A stretch of 64,000 nt of DNA from Flavobacteriaceae bacterium (GCA_009827225.1 WUAI01000008.1:1-64000); one strand, 5' to 3'; shown: positions 44,187-54,287, counted from the first letter of the stretch. Notes: generated by a model from the letters alone, not told the origin. Numbers and translations are program-made.

Positions 44187-44427
44187 AGGAGGCGCAAAAT
44201 ACTAAAAGGCTGGATATTATAATAAATCGTTAAGGGTTAATTAAGAAATTATTTAAGATTTAAGGCGTATCTGGCGTGGCCTTTATTTGCTTTTCATGTT
44301 AGTGGCGGCAGAGAAGGTTGAAAATCAGGGGATATAGCCTAATTTTTAGTCAATAATCGAGGCGCATAATTTAGCGGATCCAACAGTATTAAAGAATTGA
44401 TGTATTTTAGGGGGCATAATCTAAGCT
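44187..44427. other. Divergent intergenic region, no gene seen
   Basis: 241 bp between divergent genes, presumably holding both promoters. I could not point to a convincing -7 box, hairpin or small RNA. Confidence 0.5.
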
Positions 44428-46263
44428 ATGGTTGAATTAGCAGGTATTATCATTTTAGGAATATTGGCGCAATGGGTGGCGTGGCGATTGAAGATCCCTG
44501 CCATTTTACCACTTATCCTGATCGGGTTGTTAGTGGGTCCTATCGCCGCCGAATTTCTTAGTGAAAACGGGGAAAAATGGATTGAACCTACCTGGAACGG
44601 AGAGGCAGGACTATTCGCAGGCGACAGCTTGTTCTATTTTGTGTCTCTTGCGATAAGTATTATTCTTTTTGAAGGCGGACTTACGCTTAAAATTTCTGAA
44701 ATAAACAATGTAGGGCCTGCAATTTCAAAGTTGATTACACTGGGCTCGATGGTAACCTTTTTTGGAGCTGCGGTAGCAGCTCATTTTACTTTTGATCTTT
44801 CCTGGGAAATTTCGTTTCTATTTTCGTCTCTCATCATCGTGACAGGGCCAACGGTTATCACCCCGATTCTGCGGAATATCCCATTGCGAAAAGATTTGTC
44901 CGCCGTATTGAAATGGGAGGGGATATTAATCGACCCCATTGGAGCTTTGGTCGCCGTATTGGTTTTTGAATTTATTAGCGTTGATGCCGGAGGGGAGTTC
45001 ACAAAAACTGCCTTTATTGAATTCATAAAGATTATATTGTTTGGTGTGACCTTTGGTTTCACTTTTGCCCATGGCTTGAATTTTCTGATATCCAGAAAAT
45101 GGATCCCCCATTATTTGCTGAATGTCTTCGCACTTTCCTGCGTGTTGGGGGTATTTGTACTGTCCGATATTTTTGCTCACGAATCGGGTCTTTTAGCGGT
45201 TGTGGTGATGGGTATGGTGATGGGAAATATGAAATCGGACTACCTGAAAGAGTTGCTCTACTTCAAAGAGTCTTTGAGCGTGTTGCTCATTTCTATTCTA
45301 TTCATCGTGTTAGCGGCGAATATTGATATGGAAGACTTGTACCTCATTTATAGCTGGAAGACCGAAGTTTTATTCGCAATTGTAATATTTATAATTCGAC
45401 CGCTGGGAGTATTGCTTTCTACCTACAAATCTTCCCTTTCATTGAGAGAGAAGTTATTTGTGAGCTGGGTTGGCCCAAGAGGTATCGTAGCTGCTGGTAT
45501 TGCGTCCCTGTTTGGAACCAAATTGGCGTCGGACGGCGTCCCGGGCGCAGAATATATTACCCCTTTGGTTTTTGCCGTCGTGCTTACCACGGTACTACTC
45601 AATGCGACCACAGCGAGATATGTGGCCAAGCTACTTGGGGTATTTCTCAACAAATCCGAAGGTATTTTAATTGTGGGAGCTTCTGAATTTCCGAGGATTA
45701 TCGGGGATTATCTTAACAAGAACAATCGCCATGTAGTGTTGATCGATAGTAATGCCAGTAATATTAAAGCAGCGCAGGAATTAGGGCTTGAAGCATTTAC
45801 CGCCAATATTTATTCCGATGCAATTCTCAACAACATTGAGTTAAGTGATGTGGGATATTTGATGGCGTTAACCGGAAGTTCAGATATCAACAAATTTGCC
45901 ATTACGAAATTTGGCAAACAATTTGGAGAGAACGGAGCTTTCAGACTTATAACTGCCGAAGAGGTTGAGGATCCTGATAACAGCCCGGTTCACGGACTCT
46001 TCTCGAATACAGACGACTTTGCTTCCGTAAGTAAAGTAATTGAAAAGTATCCTAACATTATGGAAATTGGGCTAAAAGATGAAGGGCATTACAAGGAATT
46101 AATCGATCAGGCCCGAGATACTAAAAACAGTATTCCGCTGTTCTTAAAGGGTCAGGATGGAGATCTGGAAATCATTTCTTCGAATGACCGAGACATTAGT
46201 AAATTAAACGGTAGAACTCATTTGGTGTATATCGGGGCACCATTGAATGAAACGGTCAATTAG
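44428..46263 (+). CDS. Cation:proton antiporter (CPA1/CvrA-like) with a C-terminal nucleotide-binding-like domain
   Basis: 611 residues. The N-terminal ~400 form about 11-12 membrane helices with the NhaP-type core (GEAGLFAGDSLFYFVSLAISIILFEGGLTLKISEI; WEGILIDPIGALVAVLVFEF; SWVGPRGIVAAGIASLFG). The C-terminal ~210 residues resemble a TrkA-N/RCK domain (GILIVGASEFPRIIGDYLNKNNRHVVLIDSN), though the Gly-rich loop is imperfect. Predicted Na+ or K+/H+ exchange. A small lipoprotein gene follows at 15 bp. Confidence 0.92.
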   Translation: MVELAGIIILGILAQWVAWRLKIPAILPLILIGLLVGPIAAEFLSENGEKWIEPTWNGEAGLFAGDSLFYFVSLAISIILFEGGLTLKISEINNVGPAISKLITLGSMVTFFGAAVAAHFTFDLSWEISFLFSSLIIVTGPTVITPILRNIPLRKDLSAVLKWEGILIDPIGALVAVLVFEFISVDAGGEFTKTAFIEFIKIILFGVTFGFTFAHGLNFLISRKWIPHYLLNVFALSCVLGVFVLSDIFAHESGLLAVVVMGMVMGNMKSDYLKELLYFKESLSVLLISILFIVLAANIDMEDLYLIYSWKTEVLFAIVIFIIRPLGVLLSTYKSSLSLREKLFVSWVGPRGIVAAGIASLFGTKLASDGVPGAEYITPLVFAVVLTTVLLNATTARYVAKLLGVFLNKSEGILIVGASEFPRIIGDYLNKNNRHVVLIDSNASNIKAAQELGLEAFTANIYSDAILNNIELSDVGYLMALTGSSDINKFAITKFGKQFGENGAFRLITAEEVEDPDNSPVHGLFSNTDDFASVSKVIEKYPNIMEIGLKDEGHYKELIDQARDTKNSIPLFLKGQDGDLEIISSNDRDISKLNGRTHLVYIGAPLNETVN

Positions 46264-46278
46264 CAAAGTACTTATAAA

Positions 46279-46509
46279 ATGCGCCCTAAAATTCTGGCTT
46301 TCTTCTTGTTTGTAACCTTATTTTCGATTTCCTGTAAAGACGATGATTCCAGAACCTGCACCAGCTGTAGTTCTCCGGAAACAATCGAATTTGAAGTTTG
46401 CAGGGAATCCAACGGAAATGCTTCTGTAAACGGCGAGGACACCGAGACCAATTACGATCTTTACATTGCGGATCTTGAGGCAGCGGGAGCCACCTGTGGC
46501 GGGGGTTAA
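46279..46509 (+). CDS. Small Cys-rich lipoprotein, unknown
   Basis: 76 residues. Signal peptide with lipobox ISC, then a short polar sequence ([28 protein letters not shown]) with four more Cys that could form disulfides or bind metal, ending in GGG. No family recognised; similar tiny lipoproteins are scattered through flavobacteria. It lies 15 bp downstream of the antiporter and likely shares its transcript. Its stop interlocks with the lepA stop (TTAA at 46506-46509). Confidence 0.7.
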   Translation: MRPKILAFFLFVTLFSISCKDDDSRTCTSCSSPETIEFEVCRESNGNASVNGEDTETNYDLYIADLEAAGATCGGG

Positions 46510-48302
46510 TCGTTCAATTTCAGCACAGCCATGAATGCTTCCTGTGGAATTTCGACATTACCAACTGCACGCATTCGCTTCTTTCCTTTTTTCTGCTTTT
46601 CCAGTAGCTTACGTTTTCGTGAAATATCACCACCATAACATTTAGCGGTTACATCTTTACGCAAAGCTTTTACCGTTTCACGCGCGATGATCTTTGCCCC
46701 GATAGCCGCCTGTATTGGAATGTCAAACTGCTGCCTTGGAATTAATTGACGCAGTTTTTCACACATTTTCTTTCCGATGTCGTACGCATTATCCTGGTGA
46801 AGTAATGCAGAAAGCGCGTCGACAGTATTGCCATTTAATAACACGTCTACTTTTACCAGTTTTGAGGCCCGCATTCCGATAGGGGAATAATCGAAAGAGG
46901 CATAACCTTTTGAAACGGTTTTAAGCCGATCGTAAAAATCGAAAACAATTTCCGCCAAAGGCATGTCGAACGAAAGCTCAACTCGATCCTGGGTAAGATA
47001 GGTCTGGTTGGTAATCTGTCCTCTTTTTTCAATACAAAGAGACATTACCGGCCCCACAAAATCTGCTTTCGTGATAATACTTGCCTTGATGTAGGGCTCT
47101 TCTACACGGTTTAATGTTGAAGGCTCAGGCAGGTCACTTGGATTGTTTACTAAGATGATCTCGTCCGGATTCTTATTGGTAAATGCATGATACGAAACGT
47201 TGGGGACGGTGGTAATTACCGTCATATCAAATTCTCGCTCCAATCGCTCCTGAATGATCTCCAAATGCAACATCCCCAGGAAACCACAACGAAATCCGAA
47301 TCCAAGGGCGGCGGAACTCTCTGGCTGAAAAACAAGTGAGGCATCGTTAAGCTGTAACTTTTCCATCGAAGCACGCAATTCTTCATAGTCCTCGGTATCC
47401 ACCGGATAAATCCCGGCAAACACCATTGGTTTCACATCTTCAAACCCTTCGATCATATTTGTGGTGGGACTTTTGGCATCTGTAATCGTATCACCTACTT
47501 TCACATCACGAGCATCCTTGATACCTGTGATCAGATAACCTACATCTCCGGCCTTAATAGAGGGTTTAGGAACTTGTTTCAGTTTCAAAGTGCCTACTTC
47601 ATCGGCAAAATAATTTTTGCCCGTCGCCATAAATTTTATCTGTTGTCCTTTACGAATTTCACCATTTAAAACACGGAAATAAGTTTCAACACCGCGAAAA
47701 GGATTGTAAACAGAATCGAATATAAGTGCCTGTAGCGACTCATCCGGATTTCCTTCCGGAGCCGGAATTCGTTCGATGATGGCGGATAATATATTCTCAA
47801 TCCCAATCCCGGTTTTAGCACTAGCCGGAATTACCTCCTCAGGGTCGCACCCAAGAAGATCCACAATATCGTCGGTTACTTCTTCAGGATTCGCAGAGGG
47901 AAGATCGACCTTATTTAAAATCGGTATGATCTCAAGGTCGTTTTCAAGTGCGAGGTATAGGTTTGAAATGGTTTGCGCCTGAATGCTTTGTGCCGCATCC
48001 ACTACAAGCAATGCGCCTTCACATGCGGCGATGCTTCGCGACACTTCATAAGAAAAATCGACGTGGCCGGGAGTATCTATCAAATTGAGAACATATTCTT
48101 CTCCCTTATACGTATACTCCATCTGAACGGCATGACTTTTAATGGTTATACCGCGTTCACGTTCCAAGTCCATATTGTCGAGCAACTGGGCCTGTTGTTC
48201 TCGCTCTGTAACGGCACCGGTAAAATCCAATAGCCTGTCTGCCAGGGTACTCTTACCATGGTCGATATGCGCGATTATGCAAAAATTTCGAATGTGTTTC
48301 AT
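46506..48302 (-). CDS. lepA: Elongation factor 4 (LepA back-translocase)
   Basis: Ribosome-bound GTPase that acts in initiation or translocation quality control. I choose the ATG at 48302 ([25 protein letters not shown]), giving 598 residues, normal for LepA. The longer in-frame start lies in the leader and has no homology. G1 [10 protein letters not shown]2/G3 GITIKSHAV and [13 protein letters not shown]4 NKVDLP; the LepA-specific C-terminal domain ends KKKGKKRM-like ([24 protein letters not shown]). Confidence 0.97.
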   Translation of the reverse strand: MKHIRNFCIIAHIDHGKSTLADRLLDFTGAVTEREQQAQLLDNMDLERERGITIKSHAVQMEYTYKGEEYVLNLIDTPGHVDFSYEVSRSIAACEGALLVVDAAQSIQAQTISNLYLALENDLEIIPILNKVDLPSANPEEVTDDIVDLLGCDPEEVIPASAKTGIGIENILSAIIERIPAPEGNPDESLQALIFDSVYNPFRGVETYFRVLNGEIRKGQQIKFMATGKNYFADEVGTLKLKQVPKPSIKAGDVGYLITGIKDARDVKVGDTITDAKSPTTNMIEGFEDVKPMVFAGIYPVDTEDYEELRASMEKLQLNDASLVFQPESSAALGFGFRCGFLGMLHLEIIQERLEREFDMTVITTVPNVSYHAFTNKNPDEIILVNNPSDLPEPSTLNRVEEPYIKASIITKADFVGPVMSLCIEKRGQITNQTYLTQDRVELSFDMPLAEIVFDFYDRLKTVSKGYASFDYSPIGMRASKLVKVDVLLNGNTVDALSALLHQDNAYDIGKKMCEKLRQLIPRQQFDIPIQAAIGAKIIARETVKALRKDVTAKCYGGDISRKRKLLEKQKKGKKRMRAVGNVEIPQEAFMAVLKLND

Positions 48303-48329
48303 GCTCCTTTTACAGCAATTTAAGCCATC

Positions 48330-48355
48330 TGCACTCCTACAAAGATGGGAGTGCA
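48330..48355. promoter_or_regulatory. Candidate operator: inverted repeat overlapping the lepA promoter
   Basis: TGCACTCC-N10-GGAGTGCA, a perfect 8-bp dyad with 18-bp arm spacing. It overlaps the lepA -7 box and the predicted start of transcription. It is also 25 bp from the divergent receptor gene start. The regulator is unknown. Confidence 0.5.
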
Positions 48356-48361
48356 AATATA
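48354..48361 (-). promoter_or_regulatory. -7 promoter element of lepA
   Basis: Reverse complement TATATTTG, 51 bp before the lepA ATG. Confidence 0.6.
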
Positions 48362-48379
48362 GCGTAAAATAATAGCTAA

Positions 48380-50932
48380 ATGTTTGAATTGAAGCAGTTC
48401 GTCGAAAAAAAGAAAATGTTGCCGCATTTTCCTGAATTTATTGCAACCTTTGTAGGAAGAGCAGTATCATTCCCTCCCAAATCGAAAGCTCAGAAACGAA
48501 CCCATAATTCCCCTGCCGAATTGTTTAAAGGTAAAACATATCTGCTTTTAGCTCTAGTTTTCATTCTCGCCAGTGGTGTTGCCATTGCGCAATCACATAC
48601 GATTTCGGGTAAGGTTGTAGACGATAAAGGAGCCCCAATTTCTTTTGTTACAGCCCTCCTGTTTCTGAATAACGACCCCGCTATAATACAAGGTACTTCG
48701 ACCGATGACGATGGATCATTCAGTTTCGACGAAGTTCCCCCCAACACATATCGGGTTTCTATCAGCATGGTGGGATATAACACGTCCGTGAAAGTTTTTG
48801 AATTAAAAGACAACCTTGACCTGGGAGAGATCATACTGGAAACCACCGTGGAATTCCTGGGAGAAACGACCATTAGCGCGGCAAAACCCACCATCGAGAA
48901 ATCACCGGGGAAGTTGATATTTAATGTTGAGAATACCGCTCTGGCCTCAGGAAATGTAAGAAACTTACTCCTGAAAACCCCCGGGGTAGTTCTCGTAAAT
49001 GATATCAAGATTAGAAACCGGGCCACTACGGTTTATATCAATAACCGAAGACTTTACCTGTCACCATCGCAAGCTCTTTCTTTCCTTTCAAACATGGACG
49101 CCTCCATAGTGAAGTCGGTGGAAGTGATCACAAATCCCGGAGCTCAATTCGATGCCGAAGGGGGTTCGGTGCTCAATATCGTTACTTCAAAAGCAGTTTC
49201 TGTTGGTTACAAAGCAAGCGTCAACGGAGGATATCAACTTGGAATTAAACCGAAATATTCATTGGGGACCACCCAATTTTATAAGAATGAATGGCTCGAC
49301 ATTTTTGGAAACTATACGGCCAATTACAGGCTGGAATACAAAAATCAGGATGATCGAGTGCAGTTTTTTGATCGAGGGGTGATTGACGATTTATGGATTA
49401 CCGACTTCAACCGAGACACCGAACTCAATAACCATCAGGCTAATATTATCACCGAGTTTACGATTTCAGACAAACAATCCATAAATCTGTCGGCAAATCT
49501 TTTTTTCCAGCCGAACCAAGAATACGACAATCATTCTCTAACGGAAATTTTCAACGCCCAGTCTCAACTGGATTCAACTTTCAGAATGAACAGCGATTTG
49601 TCTAACACACAACACAACCTCATATTTCGTGGGGAGTATAAGGTTCAGCTCAATGAGAAAAACGGACAGCTTACAACATCGGGAAGCTATATTTCGTATG
49701 ACGAAGACCAGGAACAAGGCGTATTTACACGATATTTCCAGCCGAATGGAGAGTTGATTCGCACGAACTCCTTCAGCACTAATTCTTTTCAGCAAACCAA
49801 TATCTGGATAGGGGAAATGGATCTGTCCCTTCCCTTTTCGAATGGAAGTTTTGATGCAGGGATTAAATATTCCAATATCGATACGGATAGCGGACTTGAT
49901 TATTTTGACACTAACGATCAGCCCAATCTTATTGAGGAGCTCTCGGATTCATTTTTATACACAGAAGGAATTTATGCAGCCTATGTTAATTTCTCGAAAA
50001 ACTGGAGCCGATGGAAAATGGAGATCGGCCTGAGAGGAGAATATACAGATGTGACCGGTAATTCGAATTCACTCGGAGAAGTGAATACCCAGGAGTACAT
50101 GGAATGGTTTCCCACATTTGCCGTGGAACACCAATTGGAAGACGGGAACAGTGTGGGCTTAAGTTTTGTGCGGAGGATTACGAGACCACGATACCAAAGC
50201 CTCAACCCCTTTCGATATTTTTTAAATGACTTTAATTTTAACGGTGGAAATCCAAACCTTGTACCAGGCATAAACAACAGGGTTACCTTCAGCTATTCCA
50301 TCAATAAGAAAATATTCTTCGAACTATATTACGAGAAGCAAAAGAACACCTTAAGCACACTATCTTTTCAGGACAATGCAAACAGGGTCCTTCGAAATAT
50401 CGAGGCTAATTTAATTGAAGATTTGCAGTATAGCCTGGATATGGTATATTCAGAATCTATCGCCAAATGGTGGTATCTAAGCACCTACAATTCACTATTT
50501 TACCTGCAAAATGAGTTCTTTGCGGAGGAAAGTGTTCGGGACACCTATCAAAACAGCACCTGGGGGTTGTACCATCAGTTGTATAATAGTTTTAAGTTAA
50601 GTGCAGATCGTACTTTTTCTGCAGATGTAACCTCGCTCTATTTTTCAAATTACATCTATGGCTCCTATGTAATGAAGGAACGATACTCGTTGTCGTTTGC
50701 CTTTCGTAAAACATTTTGGAATAATGCGGCTGAAATCACTGCTGGGGTAGATGACATTTTCAACACCTATAATATTGACGTGGTTTCAAGATATTACAAT
50801 CAGGACAATTCATATTTTCCAAAGCCGGAATCCAGATTGTTTCGATTCACCTTCCGGTATAACTTCGGAAATACGGCTCTAAACGATCGAAGAAGGAGTC
50901 GAACCATCAGAGAAGCACAGCGACTGGATTAA
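48380..50932 (+). CDS. TonB-dependent-receptor-like outer-membrane beta-barrel protein with a carboxypeptidase-like domain
   Basis: 850 residues as drawn. The export signal is not at the N-terminus: the hydrophobic stretch [19 protein letters not shown] lies at about residues 52-70, after a ~50-residue basic lead. A TTG at 48521 (codon 48) would give a clean signal peptide and may be the true start. Then a CarboxypepD_reg-like domain ([15 protein letters not shown]), a plug-like region ([38 protein letters not shown]) and a ~600-residue barrel ending [10 protein letters not shown]. The substrate is unknown. Divergent from lepA. Confidence 0.85.
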   Translation: MFELKQFVEKKKMLPHFPEFIATFVGRAVSFPPKSKAQKRTHNSPAELFKGKTYLLLALVFILASGVAIAQSHTISGKVVDDKGAPISFVTALLFLNNDPAIIQGTSTDDDGSFSFDEVPPNTYRVSISMVGYNTSVKVFELKDNLDLGEIILETTVEFLGETTISAAKPTIEKSPGKLIFNVENTALASGNVRNLLLKTPGVVLVNDIKIRNRATTVYINNRRLYLSPSQALSFLSNMDASIVKSVEVITNPGAQFDAEGGSVLNIVTSKAVSVGYKASVNGGYQLGIKPKYSLGTTQFYKNEWLDIFGNYTANYRLEYKNQDDRVQFFDRGVIDDLWITDFNRDTELNNHQANIITEFTISDKQSINLSANLFFQPNQEYDNHSLTEIFNAQSQLDSTFRMNSDLSNTQHNLIFRGEYKVQLNEKNGQLTTSGSYISYDEDQEQGVFTRYFQPNGELIRTNSFSTNSFQQTNIWIGEMDLSLPFSNGSFDAGIKYSNIDTDSGLDYFDTNDQPNLIEELSDSFLYTEGIYAAYVNFSKNWSRWKMEIGLRGEYTDVTGNSNSLGEVNTQEYMEWFPTFAVEHQLEDGNSVGLSFVRRITRPRYQSLNPFRYFLNDFNFNGGNPNLVPGINNRVTFSYSINKKIFFELYYEKQKNTLSTLSFQDNANRVLRNIEANLIEDLQYSLDMVYSESIAKWWYLSTYNSLFYLQNEFFAEESVRDTYQNSTWGLYHQLYNSFKLSADRTFSADVTSLYFSNYIYGSYVMKERYSLSFAFRKTFWNNAAEITAGVDDIFNTYNIDVVSRYYNQDNSYFPKPESRLFRFTFRYNFGNTALNDRRRSRTIREAQRLD

Positions 50933-50972
50933 ATCCCCTTTCTGTTTGCAGCCACACCGAAAAATTATTTCC

Positions 50973-50980
50973 TAATTTTG
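50973..50980 (+). promoter_or_regulatory. -7 promoter element of dusB
   Basis: TAATTTTG ends 5 bp before the ATG, implying a leaderless mRNA. A TTTG at 50945-50948 is 24 bp upstream, longer than the usual spacing. Confidence 0.5.
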
Positions 50981-50985
50981 CAGCT

Positions 50986-51978
50986 ATGGCGAAAATCGGA
51001 GACATTGACGTTGGAGAATTTCCTCTTTTGCTCGCACCCATGGAGGATGTGAGCGACCCACCTTTTCGCGCGCTTTGCAAGGAACAAGGCGCTGATGTGG
51101 TGTACACTGAATTCATTTCTTCTGAAGGACTGATTCGCGATGCTGCCAAAAGTGTCATGAAACTCGATATATATGAAAAGGAGCGTCCGGTAGGGATTCA
51201 GATATTTGGAGCAGTTCTCGATTCCATGCTACGAAGTGTAGAAATCGTGGAAGCGAGTGGCCCCGACATTATCGATATAAATTTTGGGTGCCCGGTAAAG
51301 AAAGTAGTAAGCAAAGGAGCAGGAGCGGGAATACTTAAGGACATCGATCTTATGGTGAAGCTCACGGAGGCGATGGTAAAACACACCAAGCTACCGGTTA
51401 CTGTTAAAACACGTTTGGGTTGGGATCATGACTCCATCAAGATTGTGGAGGTAGCGGAACGGCTACAAGATGTGGGTTGCAAAGCCATTTCAATCCACGG
51501 AAGAACAAGGGCCCAAATGTATAAAGGGGATGCCGATTGGGTTCCGATCGCTGAGGTTAAAAACAATCCAAGAATGCACATTCCCGTCTTTGGGAATGGT
51601 GATGTGAATAGTCCGGAACGAGCTATGGAAATGCGGGACAAGTTTGGTTTGGACGGAGCAATGATTGGCCGTGCCAGCATTGGATATCCATGGTTTTTCA
51701 GAGAAGTCAAGCACTTTTTCAATACGGGACAACATCTCGATCCCCCCACTATGCAGGAACGTGTGGAGGCGGCCCGAAGACATCTGAAAATGTCCATAGA
51801 TTGGAAAGGAGAAAAATTAGGAGTTTTCGAAACCAGAAGACACTACACAAACTACTTTAAGGGAATCCCGGATTTCAAAAAATATCGAATGAAAATGGTT
51901 ACCAGCGACGATTCAGCCTCCGTGTTTGAAGCCTTCGATGAAGTTCTGGAAAAGTTTGGCGACCACCAGTTTGCCTAA
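50986..51978 (+). CDS. dusB: tRNA-dihydrouridine synthase B
   Basis: FMN enzyme reducing specific uridines in the tRNA D-loop. 330 residues. APMEDVSDPPFR at the N-terminus, the catalytic Cys in INFGCPVKKV (C102), and HGRTRAQMYKGDADW and GNGDV for phosphate and FMN binding. The substrate-specific member cannot be fixed from sequence alone but the length and motifs fit DusB. Its stop interlocks with that of the convergent permease gene (CTAA at 51975-51978). Confidence 0.93.
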   Translation: MAKIGDIDVGEFPLLLAPMEDVSDPPFRALCKEQGADVVYTEFISSEGLIRDAAKSVMKLDIYEKERPVGIQIFGAVLDSMLRSVEIVEASGPDIIDINFGCPVKKVVSKGAGAGILKDIDLMVKLTEAMVKHTKLPVTVKTRLGWDHDSIKIVEVAERLQDVGCKAISIHGRTRAQMYKGDADWVPIAEVKNNPRMHIPVFGNGDVNSPERAMEMRDKFGLDGAMIGRASIGYPWFFREVKHFFNTGQHLDPPTMQERVEAARRHLKMSIDWKGEKLGVFETRRHYTNYFKGIPDFKKYRMKMVTSDDSASVFEAFDEVLEKFGDHQFA

Positions 51979-53180
51979 GACAGTAGCTTCGGGGTAACTC
52001 TTAACGAGGCAATTTTCGAAGCAATCCCTCCCAACACACAAATGGTGGTAAAAACCAGCAACAGGTTTAAAAGATTAAATTTAACCGGGTAAGCCAGGTT
52101 CGGCGTGATAGGCACCCACCCATATTGTATTTGCAATAATACAACGATGGTTCCCAGGAATAAGCCGATAACCACACCGATGAACGTCATCAATAATCCG
52201 TTATAGAAAAAGATCCGACGTATTTCCCGGATCGTAAGCCCCATAAAAAAGAGCGTTCGGATATTTCGGCGCTTTTCCAGAATAACCATGATCAAGGTAC
52301 CGGCGATATTAAAGATTGCAATGGCTGCGATAAGACTTACGAACAGATAGGTGAAAAGATTTTCCGAATTCAGCATTTTATAAAGGGCATCATTTTGTTG
52401 GATTCTGTTCTTAACGTTCACAGGCGTCTGAATGATTTCTTGTAAAGACGCGGTAACCGCTTGTTCATCGGCTAATGGATTCAATTTGATCTCCAGGGAG
52501 GAAACTTCAGTAGAATCAAGACTTAAGAGAGATCGGGCCATTTCGATATCAGAAAAGACATACTTTAAATTAAGTTCCTCATTGATCTCATAGATGCCCG
52601 AAGCTACAACCCTAATCTTGCTGAAAGCGGACGACGGATCCAGCACATTGATCTGTCCTTTTCCCGGTTTCGGAACGTACACCTCGATGAGGTTGCCATA
52701 ATCCCTGGCAGGGAGTGACAGTTTGTTTGAGATGCCAAAACCAACCACCACTTCGTCCTCGTTTTTAGAAAACCAATCTCCTACAAACAGCAGGCTATCA
52801 ATAGGGGTGATTTCGGTGTAATTTTCATCGACCCCTTTGATGAATCCGATATGATTTTTCCCCTTATATTGAAGGAAAACCCGCTCTTCTATGATTTCAG
52901 AAAAAGAAAATACGCCCTCTATGGCGACCAATCGATCTTTTTGTTCTTCGGAAAGTGTTATAACCTTCCCTTTTTGAGGCGTCACCTGCAGATCACTATC
53001 TATTACATTGGTAAATTCTAACGCAAAACTCTTCAGCCCGGCAAATCCCGACAGTACAATGAACAGCGCCATCGACCCAATAATAACTGCAAGCACAGCA
53101 ATACGTGAAATTATATTCACGGCATTCTTACTGCTTTTGGAAAGCAAATACCGTTTTGCAATGTAAAAAGGGTATCTCAC
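51975..53180 (-). CDS. ABC transporter permease of the FtsX/LolC-LolE type
   Basis: 401 residues. Four membrane helices: one near the N-terminus (ISRIAVLAVIIGSMALFIVLSG), then a large periplasmic MacB-like domain (about 50-260), then three helices in the C-terminal third (LFTYLFVSLIAAIAIFNIAGTLIMVILEKRRNIRTLFFMG). The layout fits lipoprotein export LolC/E or MacB-like permeases; no ATPase gene is adjacent. It is 8 bp downstream of rbfA and probably co-transcribed. Confidence 0.9.
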   Translation of the reverse strand: MRYPFYIAKRYLLSKSSKNAVNIISRIAVLAVIIGSMALFIVLSGFAGLKSFALEFTNVIDSDLQVTPQKGKVITLSEEQKDRLVAIEGVFSFSEIIEERVFLQYKGKNHIGFIKGVDENYTEITPIDSLLFVGDWFSKNEDEVVVGFGISNKLSLPARDYGNLIEVYVPKPGKGQINVLDPSSAFSKIRVVASGIYEINEELNLKYVFSDIEMARSLLSLDSTEVSSLEIKLNPLADEQAVTASLQEIIQTPVNVKNRIQQNDALYKMLNSENLFTYLFVSLIAAIAIFNIAGTLIMVILEKRRNIRTLFFMGLTIREIRRIFFYNGLLMTFIGVVIGLFLGTIVVLLQIQYGWVPITPNLAYPVKFNLLNLLLVFTTICVLGGIASKIASLRVTPKLLS

Positions 53181-53188
53181 AAAGTGAT

Positions 53189-53584
53189 CTATTTCTTTTT
53201 TCGCTTATCCAGTAGCCCAGGATCTTTAATAGGGTCTTCTTCACCTTTTACGGCGGTCTCAATGCGATTTATATATTCAAGCGAATCATCGTTGTAAAAA
53301 TCAAGAGCCGGCATTTTACGCAGCTGGTCTTTGGTAAGCAATGCGATTTGATGCTTGATCTGAGGCTTTATTTGGTTTAATTCTGAAACGATACTGTCTG
53401 CCTGCTTGGACGGAAAGATGCTTACATACACTTTTGCGATCGACAGGTCCACAGTAACCTTTACTTTAGAAACGGAAATTATGATTCCCGATTGTCCGGA
53501 ATCACGGAGCAATGCCTGCAGCACATTTGCCAAATCTTTTTGAAGGACGCCCGCAATTTTCTTTTGCCTGTTACTTTCTGTCAT
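53189..53584 (-). CDS. rbfA: Ribosome-binding factor A
   Basis: 30S maturation factor, KH-like fold. I choose the ATG at 53584 (MTESNRQKKIAGVLQKDLANVLQ), giving 131 residues; a start six codons upstream adds nothing conserved. The core ISVSKVKVTVDLSIAKVYVSIFP and the ending LRKMPALDFYNDDSLEYINRIE match RbfA. The gene precedes the FtsX/Lol-like permease, an order I recall as common in flavobacteria. Confidence 0.93.
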   Translation of the reverse strand: MTESNRQKKIAGVLQKDLANVLQALLRDSGQSGIIISVSKVKVTVDLSIAKVYVSIFPSKQADSIVSELNQIKPQIKHQIALLTKDQLRKMPALDFYNDDSLEYINRIETAVKGEEDPIKDPGLLDKRKKK

Positions 53585-53643
53585 AATGCAAAAATAGGAC
53601 AATTAAAAGGATTGAATCCCATACACGACCTCCTAGTTTTTAG

Positions 53644-53651
53644 TACATTTG
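53644..53651 (+). promoter_or_regulatory. -7 promoter element of mce
   Basis: TACATTTG, 37 bp before the ATG at 53689. Confidence 0.55.
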
Positions 53652-53688
53652 AATATCTTCAGAATCATAATAAACATTACAGTAGAGT

Positions 53689-54102
53689 ATGAATAAAATT
53701 GAACATCTCGGAATTGCCGTTAAAGATATTTCAGAAGCAACGAAAGTGTACACCAAACTTTTGGGCTACGAGCATTATAAAACAGAAGTGGTGGAGAGTG
53801 AGGCCGTTACTACCCGATTTTTTAAATGCGGGGAGAACAAGCTGGAACTTTTGGAGGCCAAGAGCGAGGATAGCGCGATTGCAAAATATATAGAGAAAAG
53901 GGGAGAAGGCATCCATCATGTGGCTTTTGCCGTGGATGATATTCGTGCTGAGGTGGAACGATTAAAGGGAGAAGGATTTAGAATTCTGAATGAAGAACCT
54001 AAGCGAGGAGCCGACAATAAATGGGTTGTTTTTGTTCATCCAAAATCGGCCAATGGTGTACTGGTAGAACTGTGTCAGGACATCAATAATAATGACAAAT
54101 AG
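53689..54102 (+). CDS. mce: Methylmalonyl-CoA epimerase
   Basis: Interconverts (R)- and (S)-methylmalonyl-CoA in propionate metabolism. 137 residues of VOC fold: two beta-alpha-beta repeats with metal-binding IEHLGIAVKD, EGIHHVAFAVDD and GVLVELCQD, each matching the family. Monocistronic, with its own promoter; a tRNA gene follows 43 bp downstream on the same strand. No mutase gene is in the window. Confidence 0.94.
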   Translation: MNKIEHLGIAVKDISEATKVYTKLLGYEHYKTEVVESEAVTTRFFKCGENKLELLEAKSEDSAIAKYIEKRGEGIHHVAFAVDDIRAEVERLKGEGFRILNEEPKRGADNKWVVFVHPKSANGVLVELCQDINNNDK

Positions 54103-54103
54103 T

Positions 54104-54134
54104 TTTGCAGTATTTCTAAAGTGTTTTACATTTG
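54104..54134 (+). promoter_or_regulatory. Promoter of the CAU tRNA
   Basis: TTTG (54104-54107), exactly 19 bp, then TACATTTG (54127-54134), 11 bp before the tRNA. This is the best full match to the Bacteroidota -33/-7 promoter in the window. Confidence 0.8.
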
Positions 54135-54145
54135 CACACTGTTTT

Positions 54146-54219
54146 GGTCCCATAGCTCAGCTGGTTAGAGCACCTGACTCATAATCAGGGGGTCCTTGGT
54201 TCGAGCCCAAGTGGGACCA
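54146..54219 (+). tRNA. tRNA with anticodon CAU (elongator Met or Ile2)
   Basis: Acceptor GGTCCCA / TGGGACC, D arm, anticodon stem CCTGA / TCAGG around loop CTCATAA, a variable region, T arm containing GGTTCGAGCCC, discriminator A73. CAU reads Met, or AUA after lysidine modification. Acceptor pairs C4-G69 and C5-G68 are those recognised by the lysidine synthase TilS in known Ile2 tRNAs, so Ile2 is favoured. It is not the initiator, whose acceptor end is mismatched. CCA not encoded. Confidence 0.9.
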
Positions 54220-54246
54220 CTAAAATAGGTTGGGAACAGGTAAAAA

Positions 54247-54287
54247 TTCAAGTTATTATACAGTTAATAAATTTCTGATAACTTGAA
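54247..54287. repeat. AT-rich inverted repeat after the CAU tRNA
   Basis: Perfect 10-bp arms TTCAAGTTAT / ATAACTTGAA separated by 21 bp, followed by TTTT. Could be a weak terminator of the tRNA or an operator for the downstream small gene. Confidence 0.45.

Noticed and set aside
48490-49026. 178-codon open frame on the minus strand
   Set aside because: Antisense to the receptor gene with no recognisable family or signal.
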